From positions 1 to 64,000 of the forward strand of contig NZ_JOAI01000033.1 in NCBI RefSeq assembly GCF_000717715.1: a DNA stretch of 64,000 bases. Reading direction: 5' to 3'. The translations under genes were made by a program, and so were the position numbers. Under the pieces are notes generated by a model, which was given only the letters and a program-made list of their open reading frames with translations, had not been told where the DNA came from and searched no databases. The first letter of the stretch is position 1. The number at the start of each line of letters is the position of its first letter. Source of the stretch: Streptomyces sp. NRRL B-24484 (GTDB lineage: Bacteria; Actinomycetota; Actinomycetes; Streptomycetales; Streptomycetaceae). This document shows, one piece after another, positions 16,213-23,949 of the stretch.

Positions 16213-17094
16213 GTGCCGATCCGCCTCACCGCCCTCACCGACCCCTCCGCCGGCCCGCACCGGCGCCGCGCCGCCTGGCTCGCCGCCGACGACGACGGGT
16301 CACCGGTGGGAACGGCCTTCCTGACGCTCTCCGACCGCGAGGAACAGGCCCACCTGGCCGAGGCGGAGATCGCCGTGCACCCGGCCGGGCGCCGCCGCGG
16401 CACCGGCGCCCTGCTGCTGGAGGCCGCCGCCGCCGCGGCCAGGGCGGACGGCCGGGAGGTCCTGCTCGCCGTCGCCGAGGAGGGCGGGCCCGGCGAGGCC
16501 TTCCTCGCCGCCCGCGGGCTGCGCCGGGTGCTCGTCCTGATCGAGACCCGGCTGCCGCTGGCCGACGCGGACGGGGCCGCGCTCGCCGCCCGCGTCGAAC
16601 GGCCGCACCCCGGCTACCGGTTGGTGGACTGGGACGGTGCCGTCCCGGACGAGCTGCTGGAGCGCTACCTCGCCGCCCGCCCGGCGATGGACGACATGCC
16701 GCTCGGCGGGACGGGCCACCGCCCGGTCCGCTGGACGGCGGAGCGGCTGCGGGCCGCGGCCGAAGCGGTCGCGGCCCGCGGCGACCTGCTGCACACCGTC
16801 GCGGTGCTGTCCGAGGAGGACGGCGCCCTGGTGGCCTTCACCGAACTGGTGGTGCCGGGCGACGGCACCGGCGCCGGCCGGCACTACGGCACGGGCGTGC
16901 TGCCCGCCCACCGCGGCCGCGGACTGACCGGCTGGATGAAGGCGGCGTCGATCGGCACCGCCCGGCGCCGGCACCCGGCGCTGGAGGGGCTGAAGACCGA
17001 CACCGCGGAGGAGAACACGCCGATGCGGCGCGCCAACGAAGCCCTCGGCTACCGTCCGACGCGCCGCCTCTGCCACTACCGGCTGGACCTGTGA
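16213..17094 (+). CDS. double-domain GNAT acetyltransferase
   Basis: A 293-residue protein with two GCN5-related N-acetyltransferase folds. The first (about 1-125) has the acetyl-CoA loop HPAGRRRGTGALLLEAA. The second (about 150-290) has VLPAHRGRGLTGWMKAA and ends with TAEENTPMRRANEALGY, a signature of actinomycete tandem GNATs such as the mycothiol-synthase-like and aminoglycoside-type groups. The substrate is unknown. The start is GTG at 16213 with GGAG just upstream; no nearby ATG gives a full first domain. It converges on terD with a 24-nt gap. Confidence 0.88.
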   Translation: MPIRLTALTDPSAGPHRRRAAWLAADDDGSPVGTAFLTLSDREEQAHLAEAEIAVHPAGRRRGTGALLLEAAAAAARADGREVLLAVAEEGGPGEAFLAARGLRRVLVLIETRLPLADADGAALAARVERPHPGYRLVDWDGAVPDELLERYLAARPAMDDMPLGGTGHRPVRWTAERLRAAAEAVAARGDLLHTVAVLSEEDGALVAFTELVVPGDGTGAGRHYGTGVLPAHRGRGLTGWMKAASIGTARRRHPALEGLKTDTAEENTPMRRANEALGYRPTRRLCHYRLDL

Positions 17095-17118
17095 CGGTCC
17101 CCGGGCGGGACCGGTCGG

Positions 17119-17694
17119 TCAGACGTTGACGCCGTAGTCCAGCGCGATGCCGCGCAGGCCCGAGGCGTAGCCCTGGCCGATCGCGCGGAACTTCCAGTCC
17201 GCGCCGTACCGGTAGAGCTCGCCGAAGACCATCGCGGTCTCGCTGGAGGCGTCCTCGGAGAGGTCGTAGCGGGCGACCTCGCGGCCGGTGGCCTGGTCGA
17301 CCACGCGGATGAAGGCGTTGCGGACCTGGCCGAAGTTCTGCAGCCGGCTCTCGGCGTCGTAGATCGACACCGGGAAGACGATCTTCGAGACGGCGAGCGG
17401 CACGCCGACCAGGTCGACCTTGATCTGCTCGTCGTCGCCGTCTCCGCCGCCGGTCAGGTTGTCGCCGCTGTGCTCGACCGAACCGTCCGGGCTGGCCAGG
17501 TTGTTGTAGAAGACGAAGTGCTGGTCGGTCATCACCCGGCCGTTCTCGCCGCACAGCAGGGCGCTGGCGTCGAGGTCGAAGTCGGCGCCCGTGGTCGAGC
17601 GGACGTCCCAGCCGAGACCGACGATGACCGACGTCAGCCCCGGGGCCTCCTTGCTCAGCGAGACGTTGCCGCCCTTGGCCAGCGAGACTCCCAT
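17119..17694 (-). CDS. terD: TerD-family stress protein
   Basis: A 191-residue full-length TerD/TerE protein beginning [20 protein letters not shown]. The acidic calcium-binding stretches are visible ([14 protein letters not shown], then [14 protein letters not shown]) and the conserved [22 protein letters not shown] and [18 protein letters not shown] blocks. TerD proteins bind calcium and are tied to tellurite resistance and, in Streptomyces, to growth and differentiation. Streptomyces carry many paralogues, so the symbol marks the family and not orthology to one member. ATG at 17694 has GGGAGGGGAA. Its upstream region, shared with a BlaI regulator, contains a BlaI-type box. Confidence 0.94.
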   Translation of the reverse strand: MGVSLAKGGNVSLSKEAPGLTSVIVGLGWDVRSTTGADFDLDASALLCGENGRVMTDQHFVFYNNLASPDGSVEHSGDNLTGGGDGDDEQIKVDLVGVPLAVSKIVFPVSIYDAESRLQNFGQVRNAFIRVVDQATGREVARYDLSEDASSETAMVFGELYRYGADWKFRAIGQGYASGLRGIALDYGVNV

Positions 17695-17763
17695 GGCTTC
17701 CCCTCCCGGAGTGCCGCACCGGGCCCGTCCGCCCGGCCGATCCGATCACTGTGAGCCATGAAT

Positions 17764-17777
17764 CTACAGCACTGTAG
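17764..17777. promoter_or_regulatory. BlaI-type operator
   Basis: CTACAGCACTGTAG is a perfect 6-bp inverted repeat with a 2-bp centre and matches the TACA-N4-TGTA form bound by BlaI/MecI repressors. It lies 70 bp from the terD start and 148 bp from the blaI-like start. Confidence 0.65.
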
Positions 17778-17924
17778 AGGCCGGACGGGCCCTTCCCCGC
17801 AGCCCGGTGCGCACTCGCCGGAGGGCCCCGGCCGAACCGCTCAGTAGGATGGCGCCGCCGTCGCACCCGCGGCGCGCAGCAGCGGGCGGGCGCAGCCCTG
17901 CCGGGACGCACGGGAGGCGCCGGG

Positions 17925-18380
17925 ATGGTCCAGGAGCGCGAGCCCTCCGCCGGCGGGTTCCGGGCCCGCCGCCGCGGTCAGGGCGAGCTGGAGGCCCAGG
18001 TGCTGGAGGTGCTGCGGGAGGCACCGGGACCGGCCACCGCGGGCTGGGTCCAGCAGCGGCTGGACGGCGGACTCGCCTACACCACGGTCGTCACCATCCT
18101 CTCCCGGCTGCACGCCAAGAACGCCGTCTCGCGCACCCGTTCCGGCCGCTCGTACCACTGGCAGGCGGCCGCCGACGCGGCCGGACTCGCCGCCCTGAAG
18201 ATGCGCCGGGTGCTCGACAGCGAGGCCGACCGCGACGCGGTGCTCGCCAGCTTCGTCTCCGCGCTGCTCCCGCACGACGAGGTGCTGCTGCGGACCCTGC
18301 TGGACAGCGCCTCGGACGGCGCGGCGCAGCCCGCCGGCGGCGACCCGGAGCGCGACGGGCCGGCCCACCGCGAGGGCTGA
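17925..18380 (+). CDS. BlaI/MecI-family transcriptional repressor
   Basis: A 151-residue repressor with a winged helix (about 18-85: LEAQVLEVLREAPGPATAGWVQ, then YTTVVTILSRLHAKNAVSR). The C-terminal helices (LLPHDEVLLRTLLDSA) provide dimerisation. In BlaI/MecI systems cleavage by a membrane metalloprotease inactivates the repressor; the next gene, 3 nt away, encodes an M56 protease, matching that arrangement. ATG at 17925 has GGGAGG upstream. Acidic, Ala/Gly/Pro-rich ends extend beyond the family core. Targets probably include its own operon and possibly terD through the box at 17764. Confidence 0.93.
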   Translation: MVQEREPSAGGFRARRRGQGELEAQVLEVLREAPGPATAGWVQQRLDGGLAYTTVVTILSRLHAKNAVSRTRSGRSYHWQAAADAAGLAALKMRRVLDSEADRDAVLASFVSALLPHDEVLLRTLLDSASDGAAQPAGGDPERDGPAHREG

Positions 18381-18383
18381 GCC

Positions 18384-19328
18384 GTGGCCGTCCTCGTCTT
18401 CCTCTTCCTGCCGCTGGTGCTGCCGCTGACCGCCCTGCCGATCTCCCGGCTCGCCGAGCAGCACCTGCACCCGCGTGCCGCGACCCGGCTGCTGACCGGG
18501 TTCGGCCTGGCGATGGCCGGGTGCAGCGCGCTCTGCCTCGGCCTGCTCGGGGTGCTGGGGACGGCTCAGATCCCCGGCAACCCGCTGCCGGACAGCTGGT
18601 CCGACCCCGAGGTGCGCGACATGGTGCCCTTCCACGTGGAGGTGGGCGCGGCCTCGATCGCGATGCTCGCGGTGGTGCTCGGTGCGGTCGCCCGCACGCT
18701 CGCGGGCCGGCTGCGGGTCGCCGCCCGGGCGCGCCGCGCCGTCGCCGACCTCCCGGCGGGGGACGGGCCCGCGGTGCTGCCCGACGACCGCCCGTACGCC
18801 TACGCGCTGCCCGGCGGCCCCGGCCGGATCGTGGTCTCCACCGGCATGCTGGGGCACTTGGCCGAGGACGAGCGGGCTGCCCTGCTCGCCCACGAACAGG
18901 CCCATCTGACGCACCGCCACCACCGCTACCTGCTGGCCACCCGGCTGGCCGCCTGCGTGAACCCGTTCCTGCGGCCGCTGCACCGGGCGGTGGCGTACTC
19001 CACCGAGCGGTGGGCCGACGAGGAGGCCGCGGGCGCGGTCGGCGACCGGCGGACGACGGCCCGGGCGGTCGCCCGGGCGGCCCTGGTGGCCCACGAGTCG
19101 GGCCTGCCGGGGCTGCCCGCCTTCGCCGACCCCGCGCCCGGTCCGGTGCCGCGCCGGGTCGCGGCGCTGCTCGGACCGGTGCCGTCCGGTCGCGCCTGGC
19201 CGCCCGCGGACAGCCCGGCCGGCCCGGCCGCGATGCTGGCCGCGGCGGGCACCGCCGTCTCCGCGCTCTCCGCGCTGAACGCGGCCACCGCGCTGCTCCT
19301 GGTGCTGAAGGCCGCCACGCCGCTGTGA
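18384..19328 (+). CDS. M56-family membrane metallopeptidase (BlaR1-like without sensor domain)
   Basis: A 314-residue protein with hydrophobic segments near residues 2-20, 36-60, 88-108 and 285-312. The zinc-protease motif is H170-E171-QA-H174 (LLAHEQAHLTHRHH), and a downstream acidic residue in STERWADEEA is the likely third ligand. It lacks the penicillin-binding extracellular domain of BlaR1, as is usual for the many BlaI/M56 pairs of Streptomyces, so the signal is unknown. GTG at 18384 starts 3 nt after the BlaI stop, implying translational coupling. Predicted role: cleavage of the neighbouring repressor. Confidence 0.9.
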   Translation: MAVLVFLFLPLVLPLTALPISRLAEQHLHPRAATRLLTGFGLAMAGCSALCLGLLGVLGTAQIPGNPLPDSWSDPEVRDMVPFHVEVGAASIAMLAVVLGAVARTLAGRLRVAARARRAVADLPAGDGPAVLPDDRPYAYALPGGPGRIVVSTGMLGHLAEDERAALLAHEQAHLTHRHHRYLLATRLAACVNPFLRPLHRAVAYSTERWADEEAAGAVGDRRTTARAVARAALVAHESGLPGLPAFADPAPGPVPRRVAALLGPVPSGRAWPPADSPAGPAAMLAAAGTAVSALSALNAATALLLVLKAATPL

Positions 19329-19416
19329 CGGCGTGCCGGGTCGGGGCCGTCCGGGTCAAGGGCGGGCAAAGTACGATCGGCCACCTCACCACCCCGATTC
19401 GGTAAGGAGAGCACCG

Positions 19417-20175
19417 ATGGTGTTCAAGCGGCTTCTCGGCGCGCTGGGCGTCGGCGGACCCACCGTGGACACGGTCCTGTCCACGCCGACCGTGCACCCC
19501 GGCGGCACGATCCACGGCCAGGTGAACCTGGTCGGCGGCGAGCGCGACGCGGAGATCAACGGCATCACCCTCGGCCTGGTCGCCCGGGTCGAGGTCGAGT
19601 ACGAGGACCACGAGGGGCACACCAACAAGACCTTCGCCTCCGCGGTGGTCAGCGGTCCGCTGCGGCTGGCGGCCGGCGAGCACCGCGCGGTGCCGTTCGC
19701 CCTCCCGGTGCCGTTCGAGACCCCGGCGACCTCCATCGCCGGCCAGCACCTGTCGGGCATGGCGCTCGGCGTGCGCACCGAGGTGGACATCGCCGGCCAG
19801 CTCGACAAGGGCGACGCCGACCCGCTGGCGGTCGAGGCCCTGCCGGTGCAGCAGCGGGTGCTGGACGCCCTGCTCGCGCTCGGCTTCCGCTTCACCCGGG
19901 CCGACCTGGAGGCCGGCCACATCCGCGGTACCCGGCAGACGCTGCCCTTCTACCAGGAGATCGAGTTCCGGGCGGCGCCGCAGTACGCGCACCGCTGCAA
20001 CGAGATCGAGGTGACCTTCATCGCCGACGCGTACGGCGTCGAGGTGGTCCTGGAGTTCGACAAGCGCGGCTTCCTGCACGGCGGCGACTCGGTGCGCACG
20101 CACCACCTCGACCACGCGGCGGCCCAGCAGGACCTGACGTCCGTGGTGGACGGCTGGATCCGCGCCGCGCTGTAG
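19417..20175 (+). CDS. Spo0M-like (SpoOM, arrestin-fold) protein
   Basis: A 252-residue protein beginning MVFKRLLGALGVGGPTVDTVL, with the GG(T/S)IHGQVNLVGG and EINGITLGLVARVE blocks typical of the sporulation-control protein Spo0M. The all-beta, arrestin-like fold is expected, followed by a C-terminal helix containing HHLDHAAAQQDLTSVVDGW. Spo0M affects sporulation and cell-division regulation in Bacillus; the streptomycete role is not defined. ATG at 19417 has TAAGGAGA 7 nt upstream. A strong bidirectional terminator separates it from ohr. Confidence 0.92.
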   Translation: MVFKRLLGALGVGGPTVDTVLSTPTVHPGGTIHGQVNLVGGERDAEINGITLGLVARVEVEYEDHEGHTNKTFASAVVSGPLRLAAGEHRAVPFALPVPFETPATSIAGQHLSGMALGVRTEVDIAGQLDKGDADPLAVEALPVQQRVLDALLALGFRFTRADLEAGHIRGTRQTLPFYQEIEFRAAPQYAHRCNEIEVTFIADAYGVEVVLEFDKRGFLHGGDSVRTHHLDHAAAQQDLTSVVDGWIRAAL

Positions 20176-20191
20176 CGGCACCCGCAACGAC

Positions 20192-20240
20192 GAACGGCGG
20201 ACCGCCGGGGCACTCTCCCTGCCCCGGCGGTCCGCCGTTC
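20192..20240. terminator. bidirectional terminator between spo0M-like gene and ohr
   Basis: A perfect 20-bp stem (20192-20211 with 20221-20240) and a 9-nt loop lie between two convergent genes, 17 nt after one stop and 29 nt from the other. Strong candidate for ending both transcripts. Confidence 0.85.
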
Positions 20241-20268
20241 CCGTTCCCCCGTTCCCGCGCCGTGCCGG

Positions 20269-20679
20269 TTACTCGACGACCAGCTCGACCCGGATGTTGC
20301 CGCGGGTGGCCTTGGAGTACGGGCAGACCTCGTGCGCCTGCTTGACCAGCAGCTCGGCGGTCTCGCCGGCGATCGCCTCGGGCACCTCGACGCGCAGCAC
20401 CACCGAGAGGCCGAAGCCGGTCCCGTCCTTGCCGATGTTGACCTCGGCGGTCACCGAGACGTCGCCGGTGTCGACCTTGGACTGCCGGCCGACCAGGCCG
20501 AGGGCGCTGGCGAAGCAGGCCGCGTAGCCCGCCGCGAAGAGCTGCTCGGGGTTGGTGCCCTGACCGTTGCCGCCGAGCGCCGGGGGCATGGCCAGCGGGA
20601 GGTCGATCTGCCCGTCGGAGCTCACGGCCCGACCCTCGCGGCCGTTGGCGGTGGCGACAGCGGTGTACAGCGCGTCCAT
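20269..20679 (-). CDS. ohr: organic hydroperoxide resistance protein (Ohr, OsmC family)
   Basis: A 136-residue thiol peroxidase that reduces organic hydroperoxides in the cytoplasm, with lipoyl proteins as usual reductant. The two catalytic cysteines are C55 (AAGYAACF) and C119 (EVCPYSKATRGNI), and the GGNGQGTNPEQLFAAG block is the family signature. Start ATG at 20679 aligns with known Ohr N-termini (MDALYTAVATANGREG). Divergent from an OhrR-type repressor with candidate sites between the genes, the standard peroxide-inducible arrangement. Confidence 0.96.
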   Translation of the reverse strand: MDALYTAVATANGREGRAVSSDGQIDLPLAMPPALGGNGQGTNPEQLFAAGYAACFASALGLVGRQSKVDTGDVSVTAEVNIGKDGTGFGLSVVLRVEVPEAIAGETAELLVKQAHEVCPYSKATRGNIRVELVVE

Positions 20680-20749
20680 GGACCCGTCCTCTTCCCACAT
20701 CGGAGCGGCGGCCGGAGGTCCCGGCTGCCCTGCGACCACAAGTAGAGCA

Positions 20750-20777
20750 CACAACTAAATTGCGCACAACTTAAATG
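20750..20777. promoter_or_regulatory. OhrR operator candidates
   Basis: CAACTAAATTG at 20752-20762 is one base from the CAATT-N-AATTG core of OhrR boxes; a weaker copy, CAACTTAAATG, starts 15 bp later. Both lie 30-50 bp upstream of ohrR and in the AT-richest part of the intergenic region. Confidence 0.65.
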
Positions 20778-20803
20778 CCGGCGACCCGGCTATCCTGGGA
20801 GCC

Positions 20804-21274
20804 ATGACCGCACTGCCAGCGGTGCCCGAGGGGGACCTGCTCCGCCTCGACCGCCACATCTGCTTCTCGCTGCACGCGGCCTCGCGCGCCTTCGACAGCG
20901 TGTACCGGATCGTCCTCAAGGACCTCGGCCTCACCTACCCGCAGTACCTGGTGATGCTGGTGCTCTGGGAGCACGGCGACCTGCCGGTGAAGAAGATCGG
21001 CGAACGGCTGCGGCTCGACTCCGGCACGCTCTCCCCGCTGATCAAGCGGCTGGAGGCGGCCGGCCGGGTCCGCCGCGAGCGCAGCGCCGAGGACGAGCGC
21101 TCGGTCACCGTCCGCCTCACCGAGGAGGGCGCCGCCCTCCGCGAGCAGGCCCTGGAGGCCGTGCCCCGCCGCATCCTGCGCTCCTCCTCGGTCACCGTCG
21201 AGGAGCTCGCCCGGCTGCAGCAGCTGCTCGGCCGGATCACCACCGCCCTGGACGAGGCCGCCGCCACGCTCTGA
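20804..21274 (+). CDS. ohrR: OhrR-type MarR-family peroxide-sensing repressor
   Basis: A 156-residue MarR regulator. The reactive cysteine expected in OhrR is C20 in RLDRHICFSLHAASRAF, at the usual N-terminal helix position. The winged helix follows (about 60-115: LPVKKIGERLRLDSGTLSPL, RRERSAEDERSV). No second C-terminal cysteine is seen, suggesting the one-cysteine mechanism with a small thiol. ATG at 20804 is the first in frame. It diverges from ohr, its predicted target. Oxidation of C20 by organic hydroperoxides should release the operators at 20750-20777. Confidence 0.93.
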   Translation: MTALPAVPEGDLLRLDRHICFSLHAASRAFDSVYRIVLKDLGLTYPQYLVMLVLWEHGDLPVKKIGERLRLDSGTLSPLIKRLEAAGRVRRERSAEDERSVTVRLTEEGAALREQALEAVPRRILRSSSVTVEELARLQQLLGRITTALDEAAATL

Positions 21275-21369
21275 GCCGGCCCGGCCCGGCCTGGTTCGGC
21301 CCGGCCCGTCCGGGTGACGGCCCGTGTGTCGCCGCCGCGGCGCCCCGGGCCCGTGGTCGGCTGGGCGCC

Positions 21370-21792
21370 GTGCGCACCCTGCTCGCGGGCCTCGCCGCCA
21401 CGGCCTACCTGGCCCTGGCGGCCGCCCCCGCCCCCGCCCCCGCTCCGGTCGGCGCCGATGCGGCACTGGTGCGCGACTTCCTGGCCGCGTACGCGGACGC
21501 CGTGCGCGGCGCCGGCCCCGGCCGGACCCCCTCCGGGGTGCGCGCCGAGTGGCTGGAGCCCGAGCTGAACGCCCGCCTCGACGACTGGCAGGCCGGCCAC
21601 CCCGGCGCCGATCCGGTCTTCCGCGCGGCCGCCGCCCCGGACGCCTGGACGGCCCGCCCCGCGGGCACGGCCGGCGGGCTCGCGCTGGTCGCCGTCGACG
21701 AGCGGTGGGCGGGCGGCGCGCTGCTGCACGTCCGGTACGCCGTGCGCCGCTCCGACCGGACGGTCGCCGACCTCCGGGACGCCGCCGGCTGA
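21370..21792 (+). CDS. small secreted protein of unknown function
   Basis: A 140-residue product starting (GTG at 21370) with a signal-peptide-like RTLLAGLAATAYLALAAAPA followed by an Ala-Pro run. The mature part has VRDFLAAYADAVRGA, PEGVRAEWLEPELNARLDDW-like and VDERWAGGALLHVRYAVRR segments that read like a small NTF2-like or DUF3828-like fold. No cysteines are in the mature part and no motif identifies a function. It lies alone between ohrR and a MerR gene in the same direction. The coding call rests on codon bias and the signal peptide; the annotation is hypothetical. Confidence 0.6.
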   Translation: MRTLLAGLAATAYLALAAAPAPAPAPVGADAALVRDFLAAYADAVRGAGPGRTPSGVRAEWLEPELNARLDDWQAGHPGADPVFRAAAAPDAWTARPAGTAGGLALVAVDERWAGGALLHVRYAVRRSDRTVADLRDAAG

Positions 21793-21847
21793 TTCCCGGC
21801 CCGACGGGCTGGCGTTGACGTCCGCGGCAAGGTCTACCGTCGAGGGC

Positions 21848-22288
21848 ATGCGGATCGGCGAGCTGGCCCGGCGCGCGGGCACCACCACACGGACCCTGCG
21901 GTACTACGAGTCGCGCGGACTGCTGCCCGCCCGGCGCACCGGCAACGGCTACCGCGAGTACGACGAGGAGGACCTCCGGCTGCTCCGGCAGATCCGCATC
22001 CTGCAGGACTTCGGCTTCGGACTGGAGGAGACCCGGCCCTTCGTCGAGTGCCTGCAGGCCGGACATCCCGCGGGCGACTCCTGCCCGGCCTCGCTGGACG
22101 TCTACCGGGCCAAGCTCGCCGAACTCGACGCCGTCGTCGCCCGGTTGCAGGCCGTCCGCGACGAGGTCGCCGCCCAGCTCGCCCGCGCCGAGCTCGAAGC
22201 CGCCGCCGAACTGCCCGGCGGGCCCGAACCGCGCTGCGAGCTGGCTCCGCACCCCGGCCCCCGCCCGGGCCGCCCCGACCCGACCTAG
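21848..22288 (+). CDS. MerR-family regulator upstream of thioredoxin
   Basis: A 146-residue MerR regulator. The HTH (1-70) is canonical: MRIGELARRAGTTTRTLRYYESRGLL, YREYDEEDLRLLRQIRIL. A dimerisation helix follows. Two cysteines with spacing C-x11-C (FVECLQAGHPAGDSC) at the start of the effector region could sense metal or redox state. ATG at 21848; TTGACG at 21815-21820 and TCTACCGT close by resemble the long-spacer promoters MerR proteins twist into activity. The thioredoxin gene follows 11 nt later, so the pair is probably an operon in which MerR activates its own transcription. Confidence 0.9.
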   Translation: MRIGELARRAGTTTRTLRYYESRGLLPARRTGNGYREYDEEDLRLLRQIRILQDFGFGLEETRPFVECLQAGHPAGDSCPASLDVYRAKLAELDAVVARLQAVRDEVAAQLARAELEAAAELPGGPEPRCELAPHPGPRPGRPDPT

Positions 22289-22299
22289 AGAGGAACCCC

Positions 22300-22629
22300 A
22301 TGGCGTTCGCAGGAATCGACGAGGTCACGGACGACACCTTCGCCGCCGAGGTGCTCGCGGCCGACGGCCCGGTGCTGGTGGACTTCACCGCCGCCTGGTG
22401 CCCGCCCTGCCGCATGATCGCCCCCGTGCTGGCCGACGTCGCCCGGGAGGAGGCCGACCGGCTGCGGGTCGTCCAGCTCGACGTGGACACCAACCCGGAG
22501 ACGCAGGCCCGCTACGGCGTGCTCTCGATGCCGACCCTGATGGTCTTCCGCGGCGGCGAGCCGGTGAAGAGCCTGGTCGGTGCCCGCGCGAAGGCCCGGC
22601 TGCTGCGCGAGCTCGCCGACGTGCTCTGA
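22300..22629 (+). CDS. thioredoxin with WCPPC active site
   Basis: A 109-residue cytoplasmic thioredoxin. The active site is W33-C34-P35-P36-C37 (AAWCPPCRMIAPVL) where classical thioredoxin has WCGPC; the Pro for Gly change usually alters redox potential. The cis-proline loop is present (LSMPTLMVFRGG). Length and remaining fold are standard. ATG at 22300 has GAGAGGAA 6 nt upstream. Co-transcribed with the MerR regulator. The 3' end (DVL-stop) is the first unit of a four-copy 15-bp tandem repeat. Confidence 0.93.
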   Translation: MAFAGIDEVTDDTFAAEVLAADGPVLVDFTAAWCPPCRMIAPVLADVAREEADRLRVVQLDVDTNPETQARYGVLSMPTLMVFRGGEPVKSLVGARAKARLLRELADVL

Positions 22630-22680
22630 AGCGACGAGCTCCGAGGCGAGGTGTTCTGAAGCGACGTGCTCCGAGGCGCC
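22621..22680 (+). repeat. four tandem 15-bp repeats over the thioredoxin stop codon
   Basis: Units: GTGCTCTGAAGCGAC, GAGCTCCGAGGCGAG, GTGTTCTGAAGCGAC, GTGCTCCGAGGCGCC. Units 1 and 3 differ at one base, units 2 and 4 at three. The first unit contains the last codons and stop of the thioredoxin gene. Confidence 0.85.
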
Positions 22681-22796
22681 ACGTCCGTCCCCGGTGCCGG
22701 GGGAGGGGGCGCGAGGAACGGGGGAGGTGGGCGGCGGCTTGTCCAGGGCCGCCGCCCGCGAACCCGTCCGTACCGGAACGTACTCCTCCGGGCTTC

Positions 22797-22813
22797 GGTT
22801 GTAAAGTGCAACC
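22797..22813. promoter_or_regulatory. MarR-type operator
   Basis: GGTTGTAAAGTGCAACC has 5-bp perfect arms (GGTTG/CAACC) and the TTG-N-A...T-N-CAA form typical of MarR sites. It lies 74 bp upstream of the MarR gene start at 22887, so autoregulation is likely. Confidence 0.6.
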
Positions 22814-22886
22814 TGGTGGCCGGTTCCGGACACCGCGTCCGCGCGCCGTACGGTGGTCCCCGCCGTCCCCCACCGAAGGAGCACGC

Positions 22887-23309
22887 ATGCCCGACCGCGA
22901 CGCCGCCCTGGACGCCATCCAGCGCGAGCTCACCGCGTTCGCCCGCCGGGCCCGCCACAAGGCCGCGCAGATGCACCCCGACCTGTCGCTGGTCACCTAC
23001 AGCATGCTCGACCTGGTCAAGGAGCGCGGCAGCTGCCGCGCCGCCGACCTGGCCGCCCACTTCATGCTCGACAAGTCCACCGTCAGCCGACAGGTCACCG
23101 CCCTCGAGAAGCTCGGCCTGATCACCCGCGAACCCGACCCGGAGGACCAGCGCGGCCAGCTGCTGCGCCCCTCCGAGGACGGCCTGCGGCTGCTCGCCGA
23201 CGCCGCCGAGCGCCGCCGCCTCGCCTTCCGCGACCGCTTCACCGACTGGACGGACGCCGACATCGAGCGGTTCGCCGGCTACCTCACCCGGTACGGCGCC
23301 GGGGACTGA
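22887..23309 (+). CDS. MarR-family transcriptional regulator
   Basis: A 140-residue MarR protein with the winged helix at about 50-105 (GSCRAADLAAHFMLDKSTVS, then LEKLGLITREPDPEDQRGQL) and flanking dimerisation helices (AIQRELTAFARRARHKAAQM and LAFRDRFTDWTDADIERFA). Ligand unknown. ATG at 22887 has GAAGGAG 6 nt upstream. The next gene, a PPOX-fold protein 93 nt downstream in the same direction, could be in the same transcript. Confidence 0.92.
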   Translation: MPDRDAALDAIQRELTAFARRARHKAAQMHPDLSLVTYSMLDLVKERGSCRAADLAAHFMLDKSTVSRQVTALEKLGLITREPDPEDQRGQLLRPSEDGLRLLADAAERRRLAFRDRFTDWTDADIERFAGYLTRYGAGD

Positions 23310-23402
23310 CGCCCCGCCCCGGGCACACCCGGCCCCCACCGGGCCGCCCGGACGACGGCGTGCCGCCCCGGGCCGCCCGGCCGCAGCCGACAGGATGGCG
23401 CC

Positions 23403-23828
23403 ATGACACGGATGACCGAGCCCGAATGGCGCGCCTTCCTCTCCCACGGCACCCGCACCGGCAAGCTCGCCACCACCCGCGCGGACGGACGACCGCACGT
23501 CACACCCGTCTGGTTCGTGCTCGACGGCGGCGACATCGTGCTCAACACCGGCGCGAGCACCGTCAAGGGACGCAACCTCGCCCGCGACCCCCGCGCCATG
23601 CTCTGCGTCGACGACCAGCAGCCGCCCTACTCCTTCGTCCTGGTGCAGGGCCGCGCCGAACTCTCCGAGGACCCGGCCGAACTGCGCCACTGGGCCGGCC
23701 GGATCGCCGCCCGCTACATGGGCGAGGACCGCGCCGAGGAGTTCGCCGCCCGCAACGGCGTCCCCGGCGAACTCCTCGTCCGCCTCAGGATCGAGAAGGT
23801 CGACGCCCAGGGCGCCACCTCAGCCTGA
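23403..23828 (+). CDS. PPOX-class flavin/F420-dependent oxidoreductase-like protein
   Basis: A 141-residue split-barrel protein: FLSHGTRTGKLATTRADGRPHVTPVWFVLD followed across the barrel by NTGASTVKGRNLARDPRAMLCVDD and FVLVQGRAEL. The GKLATTRADGRPHVTPVWF pattern and TVKGRNLARDPRA phosphate-binding loop match actinomycete F420-binding PPOX proteins (TIGR03618-like). F420 or FMN could be the cofactor; substrate unknown. ATG at 23403; a second in-frame ATG at 23412 is possible. Cytoplasmic. Confidence 0.88.
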   Translation: MTRMTEPEWRAFLSHGTRTGKLATTRADGRPHVTPVWFVLDGGDIVLNTGASTVKGRNLARDPRAMLCVDDQQPPYSFVLVQGRAELSEDPAELRHWAGRIAARYMGEDRAEEFAARNGVPGELLVRLRIEKVDAQGATSA

Positions 23829-23949
23829 GACCGCGGCCGCAGCACCCGGCGCCCCGGCGCGCGGCGGGAAGAACCGCCGCGCGCCGCGTTGTTGCACGCC
23901 TCGGCCGGCCACCGCCGGCCCGCGCCGCACGACGACACCCGGAGACCCG

